A stretch of 57,014 bases of DNA from Acidobacteriota bacterium (GTDB lineage Bacteria > Acidobacteriota > Vicinamibacteria > Vicinamibacterales > UBA2999). Each line of letters starts with the position of its first letter. The stretch's first letter is position 1. Of the stretch, positions 1 to 8,628 are shown piece after piece. The notes beneath the pieces were generated by a model. It was given only the letters and a program-made list of their open reading frames with translations. It was not told the DNA's origin and made no database searches. The translations under genes were made by a program, and so were the position numbers. Where the stretch lies: assembly GCA_013140775.1 (NCBI GenBank), contig JABFSA010000037.1, positions 1 to 57,014 of the forward strand, read 5' to 3'.

Positions 1-255
1 CGGGGCGCGGCAAGATTGCTCTCGACGGTGCTGGCGTCACGGTTCCTCGCGCGCGGGCTTCTCTTGATTGCCGGCGGCGTGGTTCTGCCTCTCCTGTGGG
101 GGGTGCCGGGCTGGTGGGGTGGATGGGTCGCGGCACTGGCTTCGCTTCTGCTCACGCTGGGGAGCGAACTTCTTGGCCGCTATCTCTTCTTCGTCAGCGT
201 CGTACCGCGGCACATGGCCACGCCCTATCTCGCGATGGAGGTGGACGCCGCATGA
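1..255 (+). CDS. DmsC/NrfD-like membrane anchor subunit, C-terminal part
   Basis: This is the 3' end of a gene that begins before the window. About 84 residues are readable. They contain two hydrophobic segments and end in the motif GRYLFFVSVVPRHMA, which resembles the C-terminus of DmsC-type anchors of molybdopterin oxidoreductases. Such anchors take electrons from quinol and pass them through a four-cluster Fe-S subunit to the catalytic subunit. The stop codon overlaps the start of the nitrate reductase gene in an ATGA, which points to one operon and translational coupling. The family call rests on a short C-terminal stretch. That it delivers electrons to the nitrate reductase is inferred from context. 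Confidence 0.65.
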   Translation, partial: RGAARLLSTVLASRFLARGLLLIAGGVVLPLLWGVPGWWGGWVAALASLLLTLGSELLGRYLFFVSVVPRHMATPYLAMEVDAA

Positions 256-2453
256 ACCTGAAGCGGCTGCTCGGCCTCGACACCGACGCTGAGCGCTATG
301 CCTACGGCGTCGATCCAGTTGCGGGGTACATCTCTCAGCAACGGGCCGCTGACCACTGGGTCGCCACGACGTGCGGCTACTGTTCGGTCGGCTGCGGCAT
401 GCTCGTTGGCGTCAAGGACGGCCGGGCGGTGGCCGTGCGCGGCAATCCCGACCATCCGGTCAATCAGGGCCTGCTGTGTCCGAAAGGCCTTTCCGAGCAC
501 CACACCCTCGACGCCTCCAATCGTGCGCGTTATCCCTTGCTCAAGCGACAGGGCAAGTTCGAACGCGTGGGGTGGAATACGGCGCTCGACACGATGGTCG
601 AGAAGTTCCGTGGCGTGCAGGCCGCATACGGTCCCGGCGCCGTCGGTGTGATCGGCACCGGGCAGCTCGTGACAGAGGAGTTCTACACGCTCGGCAAGCT
701 CGTGCAGCTCGGGCTGGGCACCACCAACTACGACGGCAACACCACGTTGTGCATGTCCACGGCGGTAGCCGGCTACAAGCGGTCGTTTGGCAGCGACGGC
801 CCTCCGGGTGCGTACGAGGACCTGGATCGCGCCGACGTGATCGTCCTCATCGGCGCCAACATCGCCGACAACCATCCAATTCTCTGCCGTCGCGTCGAGG
901 CCAATAAGGCTGCGACGGTGATCGTGGTGGATCCGCGAGTGACGAAGACGGCGATGATGGCGAACCTCCATCTGCCGATTCGGCCGCGGTCGGACCTGGC
1001 GCTGCTCAACGGCCTGATCAAAGTCATCATCGACCAGGACCTCGTCGATCGCCGATACGTCGATCGCCACACAACGGGATTCGAAGCGCTGCGCGCCTCG
1101 GTCGCCGAGTACACGCTGGAGCGTGTCGCGGAGATCACGGGTCTCCATCCCGATCTCATCGTTCGGACAGCCTGGCTATACGCACGCGCGAAGGCGGCCT
1201 TCATCGGCTGGACGATGGGGGTGAACCACAGTACGAAGGGCACCGAGACCGTCAATGCCATCAACAACCTGGCATTGATTACCGGCAACATCGGTCGCGC
1301 CGGCGCGTCGCCGTTCTCCATCACCGGTCAGTGCAACGCGATGGGCACGCGCGAGGCCGGCTTCACGTCGAGCCTGCCCGGCTACCGGAAGTTCGAGGAC
1401 GAATCCGACCGCGAGGCGCTGGCCTCGATCTGGGAGCTTCCGGTCGCGCGGATCCCCACGGCGCGCGGCCTTGCGTATCCCGACATCATCGAGGCGGTGC
1501 TCGATGGCCGCATTCGTGCGCTCTGGATTATCGCGACGAATCCGATTGTGTCGTTCCCCAATCTCGGCGTGCTGAAGCAGGCGCTCGAGAACCTCGAGTT
1601 TCTGGTCGTGCAGGACGGTTTTCACCCGACACCAACCACGGAGCTGGCGCACCTCGTCCTGCCGGCGGCCATCTGGGGCGAGAAGGAAGGCACGTACACC
1701 AACTCCGAGCGCCGCGTCAGCAAAGTCAACCGCGTTGTCGCTCCTCCCGATGAGGCCCGATCCGATTTCGACATCTTTCTCGCGCTTGCGGCAAAGCTCG
1801 GCGTGAAGGACGAGCTCTTTCCCGGATGGAAGACGCCGCGCGACGCATTCAACGAGTGGAAGCGCGTGTCAGCCGGCCGGCTCTGCGACTACTCGGGCAT
1901 GACGTACGACGCGATCGAGGCTCACGGAGGGCTGCAGTGGCCTCTGCCCAAAGGCGCCGCGAGCACCGACGAGACGCGCCGCCTCTATACCGACGGGAAG
2001 TTCCAGACGCCTGACGGTCGCGCGCGGCTCATTCCGGTGAAGTGGGAGCCGTACCCGGAGCCGCCGAATGTGGAGTTCCCGCTCGTGCTCAACACCGGAC
2101 GCACGGTCGAGCACTGGCACACACGGACGAAGACCGGGCAGGTGCCAATCCTCGAACGCCTCTCGCCGGAAGCCTGGGTCGAGATGAACCCGCGCGACGC
2201 CCGGGCGCTTCGTTTGAAGCCTCAAGACCGCGTTGATGTGGTCTCACGCCGGGGCCGGGTGAAGGGTCTTCCGCTTCGTGTGACAGAGACCATCGGCCCA
2301 GGTCAGGTGTTCGTGCCGTTTCATTTCGCCGAGACCAACGCGAATCAGGTGACGCAGAGCGCGTTCGATCCGATCTCGCGCGAGCCCAACTACAAACAGT
2401 CGGCGGTCCGGGTTGAGAGGACCACCCACACACATGGAGGTGCGTCTCGATGA
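252..2453 (+). CDS. nasA: Assimilatory nitrate reductase catalytic subunit (Mo-bisMGD, 4Fe-4S)
   Basis: The 733-residue cytoplasmic enzyme should reduce nitrate to nitrite. Near the N-terminus C41, C44, C48 and C76 form the 4Fe-4S motif of the DMSO reductase superfamily. C167, in LCMSTAVAGYK, is the expected Mo-ligand cysteine and matches the NasA/NarB/NapA signature. No twin-arginine signal is present, so a cytoplasmic assimilatory enzyme is favoured over periplasmic Nap. The C-terminal part (about 610-730) is the molybdopterin dinucleotide-binding domain. The start ATG overlaps the upstream stop (ATGA), and the stop overlaps nirB in the same way. A frame extension to base 96 would run through the upstream gene and was not used. 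Confidence 0.92.
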   Translation: MNLKRLLGLDTDAERYAYGVDPVAGYISQQRAADHWVATTCGYCSVGCGMLVGVKDGRAVAVRGNPDHPVNQGLLCPKGLSEHHTLDASNRARYPLLKRQGKFERVGWNTALDTMVEKFRGVQAAYGPGAVGVIGTGQLVTEEFYTLGKLVQLGLGTTNYDGNTTLCMSTAVAGYKRSFGSDGPPGAYEDLDRADVIVLIGANIADNHPILCRRVEANKAATVIVVDPRVTKTAMMANLHLPIRPRSDLALLNGLIKVIIDQDLVDRRYVDRHTTGFEALRASVAEYTLERVAEITGLHPDLIVRTAWLYARAKAAFIGWTMGVNHSTKGTETVNAINNLALITGNIGRAGASPFSITGQCNAMGTREAGFTSSLPGYRKFEDESDREALASIWELPVARIPTARGLAYPDIIEAVLDGRIRALWIIATNPIVSFPNLGVLKQALENLEFLVVQDGFHPTPTTELAHLVLPAAIWGEKEGTYTNSERRVSKVNRVVAPPDEARSDFDIFLALAAKLGVKDELFPGWKTPRDAFNEWKRVSAGRLCDYSGMTYDAIEAHGGLQWPLPKGAASTDETRRLYTDGKFQTPDGRARLIPVKWEPYPEPPNVEFPLVLNTGRTVEHWHTRTKTGQVPILERLSPEAWVEMNPRDARALRLKPQDRVDVVSRRGRVKGLPLRVTETIGPGQVFVPFHFAETNANQVTQSAFDPISREPNYKQSAVRVERTTHTHGGASR

Positions 2454-4945
2454 CACGGCTGGTGGTCATCGGCAACGGTATGGCTGGCGCCAGGGTTGTC
2501 GAGGAAATCCTGCAGCGGGCGCCCGGGCGCTTTGACATCGTCATGTTCGGCGCGGAGCCGTACGGCAACTACAACCGGATCCTGTTGAGCAATGTGCTCA
2601 ACGGAAGCCAGGCTGCGCCAGACATCTTCATGAACCCGCTCTCGTGGTACGTCGAGAACGGGATCACCCTGCACGCCGGCGTCCGAGCTGTCCGCATCGA
2701 TCGCGACCGGCGCATCGTCGTCGGCATGCCGCTGCGGAAGGATGCGCTGGCGTATGCGGCCGACGCGAAGAGTGACGAAGCACTCGAGCCCATCGAAGAG
2801 CCCTATGACCACGTCATCATCGCGACCGGCGCGCGGCCCTTCGTGCCCCCGATGGAAGGATTCGACGGTCCCGGCGCATTCCTCTTCCGGACCATCGACG
2901 ATTGTTCCCGCATCGCCGACTACGCCAGGGGTTGCCGGCGTGCGGCGGTCATAGGCGGCGGACTCCTGGGGCTCGAGGCGGCGCGCGGTCTTCTTACGCA
3001 TGAGGTCGAGGTCACCATCCTCGAAGCCGCGCCGCAGTTGATGATGGCGCAGCTCGACTCCGAGTCGGGTGACATGCTGCGCGCCACCATCGGCGGCATG
3101 GGGATGACGGTCCTTACCAACACCATCACCACCCGCGTGGTGCGATCGGAAGGCCGGATCACCGGCCTGGAGTTCAAGGACGGCAGCAGCCTCGCCACCG
3201 ACATGGTGGTGGTGAGCGCGGGCATCAGGCCGATCACTGAGATCGCCGCGGTCTCGGGCCTCGCCGTCAACCGGGGCATCGTGTGCGACGACCAGATGCG
3301 GACGAGCGATCCTGCCATCTTCGCGCTCGGTGAGTGCGTCGAGCATCGCGGGACGACCTATGGCCTCGTCGATCCCATCTGGGACATGGCCAACGTGCTG
3401 GCCGACGTGATCACGGGCACCAACCCGGGTGCTGCCTACCGTGGCTCGAAACTGGGTACGAAGCTGAAGGTCATGGGCGTCGAGCTCGCATCGATGGGCG
3501 AGACCAGGCCTGCGGGACCCGACGACGAAGTGGTGGTGTATCGAGAGCCGAGGCACGGAATCTACAAGAAGCTGATCGTGCGGAACGACGCGATCGCGGG
3601 CGCGATTCTTCTTGGAGAAACCGAGGCGGCATCGACGTTGACGCAGATGTTCATGGCCGGCACCGCCGTGCCGGAGCGACGCGCCGACCTCTTCTTCGGA
3701 ACGCCGACCGGTGTGGCGCTGCTCAAGGCGTCGGACCTCCCCGACAACGCGCAGATCTGCAACTGCAACGGCATCAGCAAGCGGCGGATCGTCGAGGCCA
3801 TCGAGACGCAGGGATGCAAGAGCGTGTCGAAGGTGGGTGCGTGCACGAAAGCCGGCCTGGGCTGCGGATCCTGCAAGGGGCTCGTGGCGCAGCTGCTCGA
3901 GGCCTACCTCGGTGAAGTGGGGTACGACCCGACCGAGCACTACTACGTGCCGGGTGTACCGCTGGAGAAGTCTCAGCTCGTGGCGGAGATCAGGCGACGC
4001 AAGCTCATGTCGGTGAGCGCGGTGTTCAAGGAGCTCGCCGATGGCAAGGAGGATCCGGCAAGCAAGGTCGGCCTTGCGTCGCTGCTCAAGACGATCTGGC
4101 CTGACGAGTATGCCGACGAGCGCGACGCGCGTTTCATCAACGATCGCGTGCACGCCAACATCCAGAAGGACGGCACCTTTTCGGTGGTGCCCCGCATCTA
4201 CGCCGGCGTGACCACGGCCGATGAGCTCATGCGGATCGCGCAGGTTGCGGTCAAGTACGAGGTGCCGATGGTGAAGTTCACCGGCGGTCAGCGCATCGAT
4301 CTCCTCGGGATCAAGAAGGACGACCTGCCGGGCGTGTGGAAGGACCTCGGGATGCCGAGCGGGCACGCGTATACGAAGTCGTTCCGTACCTGTAAGAGCT
4401 GCGTCGGCACCGACTTCTGCCGCTACGGCGTCGGGGACTCAATCGGCCTGGCCCAGAAGATCGAACGCCGGTTTCAGGGCGTGGAGTCACCGCACAAGAT
4501 GAAGCTCGCCACGGCGGGCTGTCCGCGCAACTGCTCCGAGGCGCTCGTCAAGGACATCGGCGCCGTCGCCATCGAAGGCGGCAGGTGGGAGATCTACGTC
4601 GGTGGCGCCGCGGGTGGCAGCGTTCGAAAGGGGGATCTGCTTTGCACAGTGGACACCCACGATGAGGTGCTCACCATCATCGGGCGTTTCATCCAGTACT
4701 ACCGCGAGCACGGCCGCTATCTGGAACGCACCTATCACTTTCTCGAACGGCTCGGTATCGAGAACCTGCGGAAGATTCTCATCGAGGACAGCCTCGGCAT
4801 CTGCGCGCAACTCGACGCGAACATCCAGAAAGCCGTCGAGGCCTATCGCGACCCGTGGCAGGAGGCTGTTCGCCCCGCTTATCACGCGCAATTCACCGCG
4901 GCTGAGCTCGCTTACACGCTGGAGGTCGCTGAGAGCAATGGCTGA
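2450..4945 (+). CDS. nirB: Nitrite reductase [NAD(P)H] large subunit
   Basis: The 831-residue siroheme nitrite reductase reduces nitrite to ammonium, close to the usual NirB length. In order it shows an N-terminal FAD fold (VVIGNGMAGARV), a NAD(P)-binding fold (VIGGGLLGLEAARG), a BFD-like 2Fe-2S domain around residues 433-485 (CNCNG, then CGSCK), ferredoxin-like half-domains, and the 4Fe-4S/siroheme cysteines in CKSCVGTDFC (about 645) and GCPRNCSEA (about 689). The ATGA overlap with nasA and the overlap with nirD show a tight operon. Only one BFD-like domain was seen. Confidence 0.95.
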   Translation: MTRLVVIGNGMAGARVVEEILQRAPGRFDIVMFGAEPYGNYNRILLSNVLNGSQAAPDIFMNPLSWYVENGITLHAGVRAVRIDRDRRIVVGMPLRKDALAYAADAKSDEALEPIEEPYDHVIIATGARPFVPPMEGFDGPGAFLFRTIDDCSRIADYARGCRRAAVIGGGLLGLEAARGLLTHEVEVTILEAAPQLMMAQLDSESGDMLRATIGGMGMTVLTNTITTRVVRSEGRITGLEFKDGSSLATDMVVVSAGIRPITEIAAVSGLAVNRGIVCDDQMRTSDPAIFALGECVEHRGTTYGLVDPIWDMANVLADVITGTNPGAAYRGSKLGTKLKVMGVELASMGETRPAGPDDEVVVYREPRHGIYKKLIVRNDAIAGAILLGETEAASTLTQMFMAGTAVPERRADLFFGTPTGVALLKASDLPDNAQICNCNGISKRRIVEAIETQGCKSVSKVGACTKAGLGCGSCKGLVAQLLEAYLGEVGYDPTEHYYVPGVPLEKSQLVAEIRRRKLMSVSAVFKELADGKEDPASKVGLASLLKTIWPDEYADERDARFINDRVHANIQKDGTFSVVPRIYAGVTTADELMRIAQVAVKYEVPMVKFTGGQRIDLLGIKKDDLPGVWKDLGMPSGHAYTKSFRTCKSCVGTDFCRYGVGDSIGLAQKIERRFQGVESPHKMKLATAGCPRNCSEALVKDIGAVAIEGGRWEIYVGGAAGGSVRKGDLLCTVDTHDEVLTIIGRFIQYYREHGRYLERTYHFLERLGIENLRKILIEDSLGICAQLDANIQKAVEAYRDPWQEAVRPAYHAQFTAAELAYTLEVAESNG

Positions 4946-5372
4946 TACAGGGGCGGGATTCGGGATTCGGGATTCGGGATTCACGACGCTGGACTTGGGG
5001 CTCGAGGCTCGGGACTCGGGACTCGGGGCTCGGGACTCGGGGCTCGAAACAGCCCTCGTCAGTCTGGGCAGCATCACGCGGATCCCGGAGGGCCAGGGGC
5101 GCTGCTACGTGGTGGGCGCCGAAGAGATCGCGGTCTTCCGGCAGCGCGATGGCCGTCTCTTTGCCACCCAGAACCGTTGCCCTCATCGGCAGGGGCCACT
5201 GGCTGAGGGCGTGATTGGCAGTGGACAGGTCATCTGTCCGCTCCACTCTCACCGCTTCGAACTGGAAGACGGCTCGGGCAGCGAGCACGGCGAGTGTCTC
5301 AAGGTGTACACGGTTGACGTTCGGAAGGGTGAGCTGTTCGTGCGTCTCGATAGCGGGCGAAAAGCATGCTGA
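4938..5372 (+). CDS. nirD: Nitrite reductase small subunit, Rieske type
   Basis: This 144-residue Rieske-fold protein follows NirB. Unlike E. coli NirD, it keeps both ligand pairs for a 2Fe-2S cluster: CPH in NRCPHRQGPL and CPLH in VICPLHSHRF. The chosen ATG overlaps the end of nirB by 8 bases, and the stop overlaps the transporter start. Residues 6-37 are an odd low-complexity stretch (GIRDSG, ARDSGLGARDSG) encoded by an imperfect GGGATTC/GGGACTC repeat, lying between the start codon and the first conserved strand (ALVSLGSITRI). The repeat stays in frame, so the product is probably functional with an added N-terminal extension. Confidence 0.87.
   Translation: MADTGAGFGIRDSGFTTLDLGLEARDSGLGARDSGLETALVSLGSITRIPEGQGRCYVVGAEEIAVFRQRDGRLFATQNRCPHRQGPLAEGVIGSGQVICPLHSHRFELEDGSGSEHGECLKVYTVDVRKGELFVRLDSGRKAC
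4954..5049 (+). repeat. Low-complexity repeat within nirD 5' end
   Basis: An imperfect 7-bp periodic repeat: four GGGATTC-like units at 4954-4982, then units of the GGGACTC/GGGGCTC type at 5000-5049. Its complement (GAATCCCGAA) reappears just before the MlaF-like gene at 17207. It begins about five codons after the nirD start and is translated. Confidence 0.8.
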
Positions 5373-6703
5373 CGGAATCGGCAGCCCGTCAGCGCGTCCT
5401 GTGGTTGTCCACGATTGCGTTCACGCTCATGTTCAACGTGTGGCTGATGCTGGGCGTGCTCGGGATCCCCATTCGCCGTGAGCTCGGATTGACCGACGTG
5501 CAGCTCGAGTGGCTGATTGCGACCGCCATCCTCTCGGGTGCGCTGTTCCGGCTGAACGCGGGCATCTGGGCCGATCAGTACGGTGGGCGCATCGTAATGT
5601 GCTTGTTGCTTGCGGTGTCAGCGGTCTCCGCGTACGTGTTCAGCCACGCAACAACCTACGCGCAGCTCCTTGTCTGCTCGGTCCTGTTTGGGCTCGCCGG
5701 GAACAGTTTCTCCGCGGGCGTCTCATGGAATTCCGCGTGGTTCCCTCGTCATCAGGCAGGGACTGCACTGGGCGTCTTCGGCGCCGGCAATGTCGGAGCC
5801 GCAGGCACCAAGCTCCTGATCGTGCTCGTCCCGGGCATTCTGACGGCCGTTCCGGCAGCGGGCTATTGGGGTGGATTGATACCCGGCGGCTGGCGCTTCA
5901 TTCCGGCACTGTATGCGGCGCTCCTCGTGTGCATGGGACTGGCAATTGTTGCGTTCAGCCCCAAGCCGGATCGGCAGCCGGGCAAAGGTCGACGCCTTCG
6001 CGACGCCCTCGCACCGCTCCGTCATGTCCGCGTCTGGCGCTTCAGCCTCTACTACATCGTCGTCTTCGGGGCTTACGTGGCGCTGTCCGCGTGGCTCCCG
6101 AAGTTCTACGTGGATACCTACGGCGTGTCGCTGTCGAACGCGGCGCTGCTCGCAGCGAGTTTCATCCTTCCGGCGAGTCTGCTGCGACCGGCAGGTGGCT
6201 ACCTCTCGGACCGGTACGGCCCGCGCGTGATCACGTACGGCGTGTTCATTGTCATGACGGCCACCCTGCTCCTGCTGTCACTCCCGAGCGGCACCTTTGT
6301 TGCGGATCTCCGGCCGGGCGTGCACGACGAGCCGTTCACGTTCAGCTACCACCTCGGCCTGTGGCCGTTTGCAGGCCTGATGTTCGTGCTCGGGTGCGCC
6401 ATGGGCATTGGCAAGGCGTCGGTCTACAAGTACATCCCCGACTACTTCCCGACAGACGTCGGCGCGGTCGGCGGAGTCGTCGGGATGCTCGGCGCGCTTG
6501 GCGGCTTCTTCCTGCCGCCCGCCTTCGGCATCCTGACGCGATGGAGTGGCGTGCCGCAGCTCGCATTCGTTCCGCTGCTGGCGCTGACCGTGTGGAGCCT
6601 CCTGTGGCTTCACCTTGCCGTTCTGCGCCTTCGCGGCCCAGTCCCTCTCGTCGGCGCCGACAACCGGCTGCCAGCGCATCACACTGCAACTTCTCCTCTG
6701 TGA
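5366..6703 (+). CDS. narK: Nitrate/nitrite transporter, MFS NNP family
   Basis: A 445-residue inner-membrane protein with about 12 hydrophobic segments. Two glycine-rich nitrate signatures are visible: GAGNVGAAGTKLLI in the middle (about residues 134-147) and GAVGGVVGMLGALGGFF near the C-terminus. An MFS loop-2-like motif (GIWADQYGGRIV) is at about 67. The family imports nitrate or exchanges nitrate and nitrite. Its ATG overlaps the nirD stop, so it belongs to the nitrate assimilation operon and most likely brings in nitrate for NasA. The direction of transport cannot be told from sequence. Confidence 0.9.
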   Translation: MLTESAARQRVLWLSTIAFTLMFNVWLMLGVLGIPIRRELGLTDVQLEWLIATAILSGALFRLNAGIWADQYGGRIVMCLLLAVSAVSAYVFSHATTYAQLLVCSVLFGLAGNSFSAGVSWNSAWFPRHQAGTALGVFGAGNVGAAGTKLLIVLVPGILTAVPAAGYWGGLIPGGWRFIPALYAALLVCMGLAIVAFSPKPDRQPGKGRRLRDALAPLRHVRVWRFSLYYIVVFGAYVALSAWLPKFYVDTYGVSLSNAALLAASFILPASLLRPAGGYLSDRYGPRVITYGVFIVMTATLLLLSLPSGTFVADLRPGVHDEPFTFSYHLGLWPFAGLMFVLGCAMGIGKASVYKYIPDYFPTDVGAVGGVVGMLGALGGFFLPPAFGILTRWSGVPQLAFVPLLALTVWSLLWLHLAVLRLRGPVPLVGADNRLPAHHTATSPL

Positions 6704-6710
6704 GATCTCA

Positions 6711-7436
6711 ATGATCCAAAGCGAGCCCATGATGAGCAACCCAACCGAGATTGAATTCCTTCATGAGATCGGCAGCCGCATGGCGGCGGCAGATCCGCTC
6801 CATGCGGTGCTGGGACGAGTGGTGACCTTCGTGTCGAGCCTCGTGCAGTGCGACTCGTGCTTCGTCTATGTGCTCAACCAGGACAACGAGCTCGTGCTGC
6901 GCGCGTCCAAGAACCCGCATCCCGATGTCGTCGATCGTCTGAAGATCCCTATCGGACAGGGCATCACCGGGTGGGTGGCGAAGCACCGGTCGCCTGTAGC
7001 GGTGGCCCGCCACGCATTCGAGGATGCCCGCTTCCGTGTCTTCAACGAGCTGCCGGAAGACCGATATGAAGCGTTCCTCTCAGTGCCGGTGCTGAGCAGG
7101 GGAAAGCTCGTCGGGGTGATCAATCTTCAACACCTGCAGCCTCACGAACACAGTCTTCGTGAGATTCAGCTCATCTCGACAATCGGCTTTCTGGTCGGCG
7201 CCGAGATCGAGATGGCGCGGCTGGAGGTCGAGAACACGGAACTCTCCGAGCGTCTGCAGTCACGCAAAGTGATCGATCGCGCGAAAGGGATCCTTCAACG
7301 CGAGCTCGGCATCACGGAGGAAGAGGCGTACCTGACGATTCAGCGGCAGAGCCGCGATCGGCGCAAGACGAAGAAGGAGATTGCCGAAGCGATCATCCTC
7401 GGCGATGAATTGCGGCGCGGCAAAGCCAATGGCTAG
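6711..7436 (+). CDS. GAF-ANTAR transcription antitermination regulator
   Basis: This 241-residue protein has a GAF sensor domain (about residues 10-165) and a C-terminal ANTAR RNA-binding domain (about 175-235, including DRAKGILQRELGITEEEAY). ANTAR proteins bind paired hairpins in mRNA leaders and prevent termination. NasR and NasT do this for nitrate assimilation genes, but with NIT or receiver domains rather than GAF. The ATG lies 7 bp after the transporter stop, so it is the last gene of the nas operon and probably controls it. The ligand of the GAF domain is unknown. A second in-frame ATG lies at 6729. The stop shares a palindromic CTAG with the convergent gene. Confidence 0.88.
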   Translation: MIQSEPMMSNPTEIEFLHEIGSRMAAADPLHAVLGRVVTFVSSLVQCDSCFVYVLNQDNELVLRASKNPHPDVVDRLKIPIGQGITGWVAKHRSPVAVARHAFEDARFRVFNELPEDRYEAFLSVPVLSRGKLVGVINLQHLQPHEHSLREIQLISTIGFLVGAEIEMARLEVENTELSERLQSRKVIDRAKGILQRELGITEEEAYLTIQRQSRDRRKTKKEIAEAIILGDELRRGKANG

Positions 7437-8533
7437 CGATAGGTCTTGGTCAGGCCGTTGCGAGCATTGGTCACGGTGAAGGTGCCGTCCTGCTGCGCGC
7501 TCACCTTGAACCAATACGCGCGCCCGTTATGTGCCGGCGGGGGCGGCGCCTGTTGTCCTTGCGGAGGAGGAGTCCAGGCCGCCACCGGCATCGCATCGGG
7601 CTGCTCGTCGAACAGATTGCCGATGAACATCCCGGGCACCGTGTATTCCTGACCGCCGAGCAGCGAGAAGTGCGACTGCCACACGTCCTCCAGGCCCGGC
7701 GAGTTCAGGATGATCTTCATGGCATCGGGCTGACCACCCTTGCGCGTGCCGTTGTTGATGATCGAGACACGCGGACGCAGGGCGTGCACCATTACCTGCG
7801 AGTTCGAGACCGGCTGTCCGTGGTGGCCAACGATCAGAAGGTCGGCGGTGCCCAGGCGGTTCGCCGGGCACATCAGTTCAGCTTCCTTGTTCCAGGTCAG
7901 ATCGCCTGGATGCACAACGCGGAACCTGCCGAAGGTGATGTGGCTGCCGACCGACTGCGCGTTCTCGGTCGGGTCGGGATCCTGCGGTTTATAAGTGGCG
8001 CAGTAGGGATTCGGCGACCCGGCGCCGGGCAGCGACGACTGAATCACCTGGCCACCGGAGGTCACGATTCGCCAGTCAACACCCTTGAGCGCGATGCGAT
8101 CTCCCGGCTTGACGATCGTCCGCTTCGCCCTGGCGACAAGCGCTGGATACACCGTGTCCAGGAACTCGGTTGAGGCTGGCTGCGGCTGGATCGTCGGGCC
8201 ATGGTCGTAATAGGCCTTGATCGGGATCTGCTTCGCGAGCTCGGCCAGCGCGCCGAAGTGGTCGCCGTGCCAGTGGGTCGTGACGTGGTGATCGATCTGC
8301 GTGACGCCCGCGTCCTTGACCGCGTCGAGGATGCGGGCCGCATCGCGAGCCGCGGCGGGGCCGCCGTTGCCCGCGTCGATGAGCACGGATTCGCCGGACG
8401 GAGTCACGAAGAGCGTGGCGTTGCCGCCCTCCACGTCCACGACATAGATGTCCAGGGTGCGGCGAGCCTGCGCCGACGGAAGAACTGTCGCGGCGACAAG
8501 CGCCACGAGAAGAGCGGTGAGCTTCAGGCGCAT
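7433..8533 (-). CDS. Exported metallo-beta-lactamase-fold hydrolase (ComEC/Rec2-like)
   Basis: A 366-residue protein with a Sec signal peptide (about residues 1-23, ending SAQA) and the MBL metal motif HWHGDH at 87-92. The layout, with the DVEGGNATLF start of the fold, GDHFGAL, and later GDLTWNKEAELM and VGHHGQPVSN, is like the ComEC/Rec2-type MBL domain found as a stand-alone exported hydrolase. Substrate unknown. The C-terminal part has a proline/glutamine-rich stretch before the last strands. It converges on the ANTAR gene, sharing four bases, and diverges from glutaminase. Confidence 0.8.
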   Translation of the reverse strand: MRLKLTALLVALVAATVLPSAQARRTLDIYVVDVEGGNATLFVTPSGESVLIDAGNGGPAAARDAARILDAVKDAGVTQIDHHVTTHWHGDHFGALAELAKQIPIKAYYDHGPTIQPQPASTEFLDTVYPALVARAKRTIVKPGDRIALKGVDWRIVTSGGQVIQSSLPGAGSPNPYCATYKPQDPDPTENAQSVGSHITFGRFRVVHPGDLTWNKEAELMCPANRLGTADLLIVGHHGQPVSNSQVMVHALRPRVSIINNGTRKGGQPDAMKIILNSPGLEDVWQSHFSLLGGQEYTVPGMFIGNLFDEQPDAMPVAAWTPPPQGQQAPPPPAHNGRAYWFKVSAQQDGTFTVTNARNGLTKTYR

Positions 8534-8628
8534 GTCGAACCTCCAGCTTCAGGCGCGAAGCCGAAGCGTAGCACCGCACTTTACCGGGAACAAGCGTCGA
8601 AAGGTTCTTCTCGCAGGGGAGCAGTCTG

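Noticed and set aside
2390..4366. A 658-codon minus-strand open frame opposite nirB
   Set aside because: The sense strand encodes NirB with all cofactor motifs; the antisense product is Arg/His/Leu-rich without domains.
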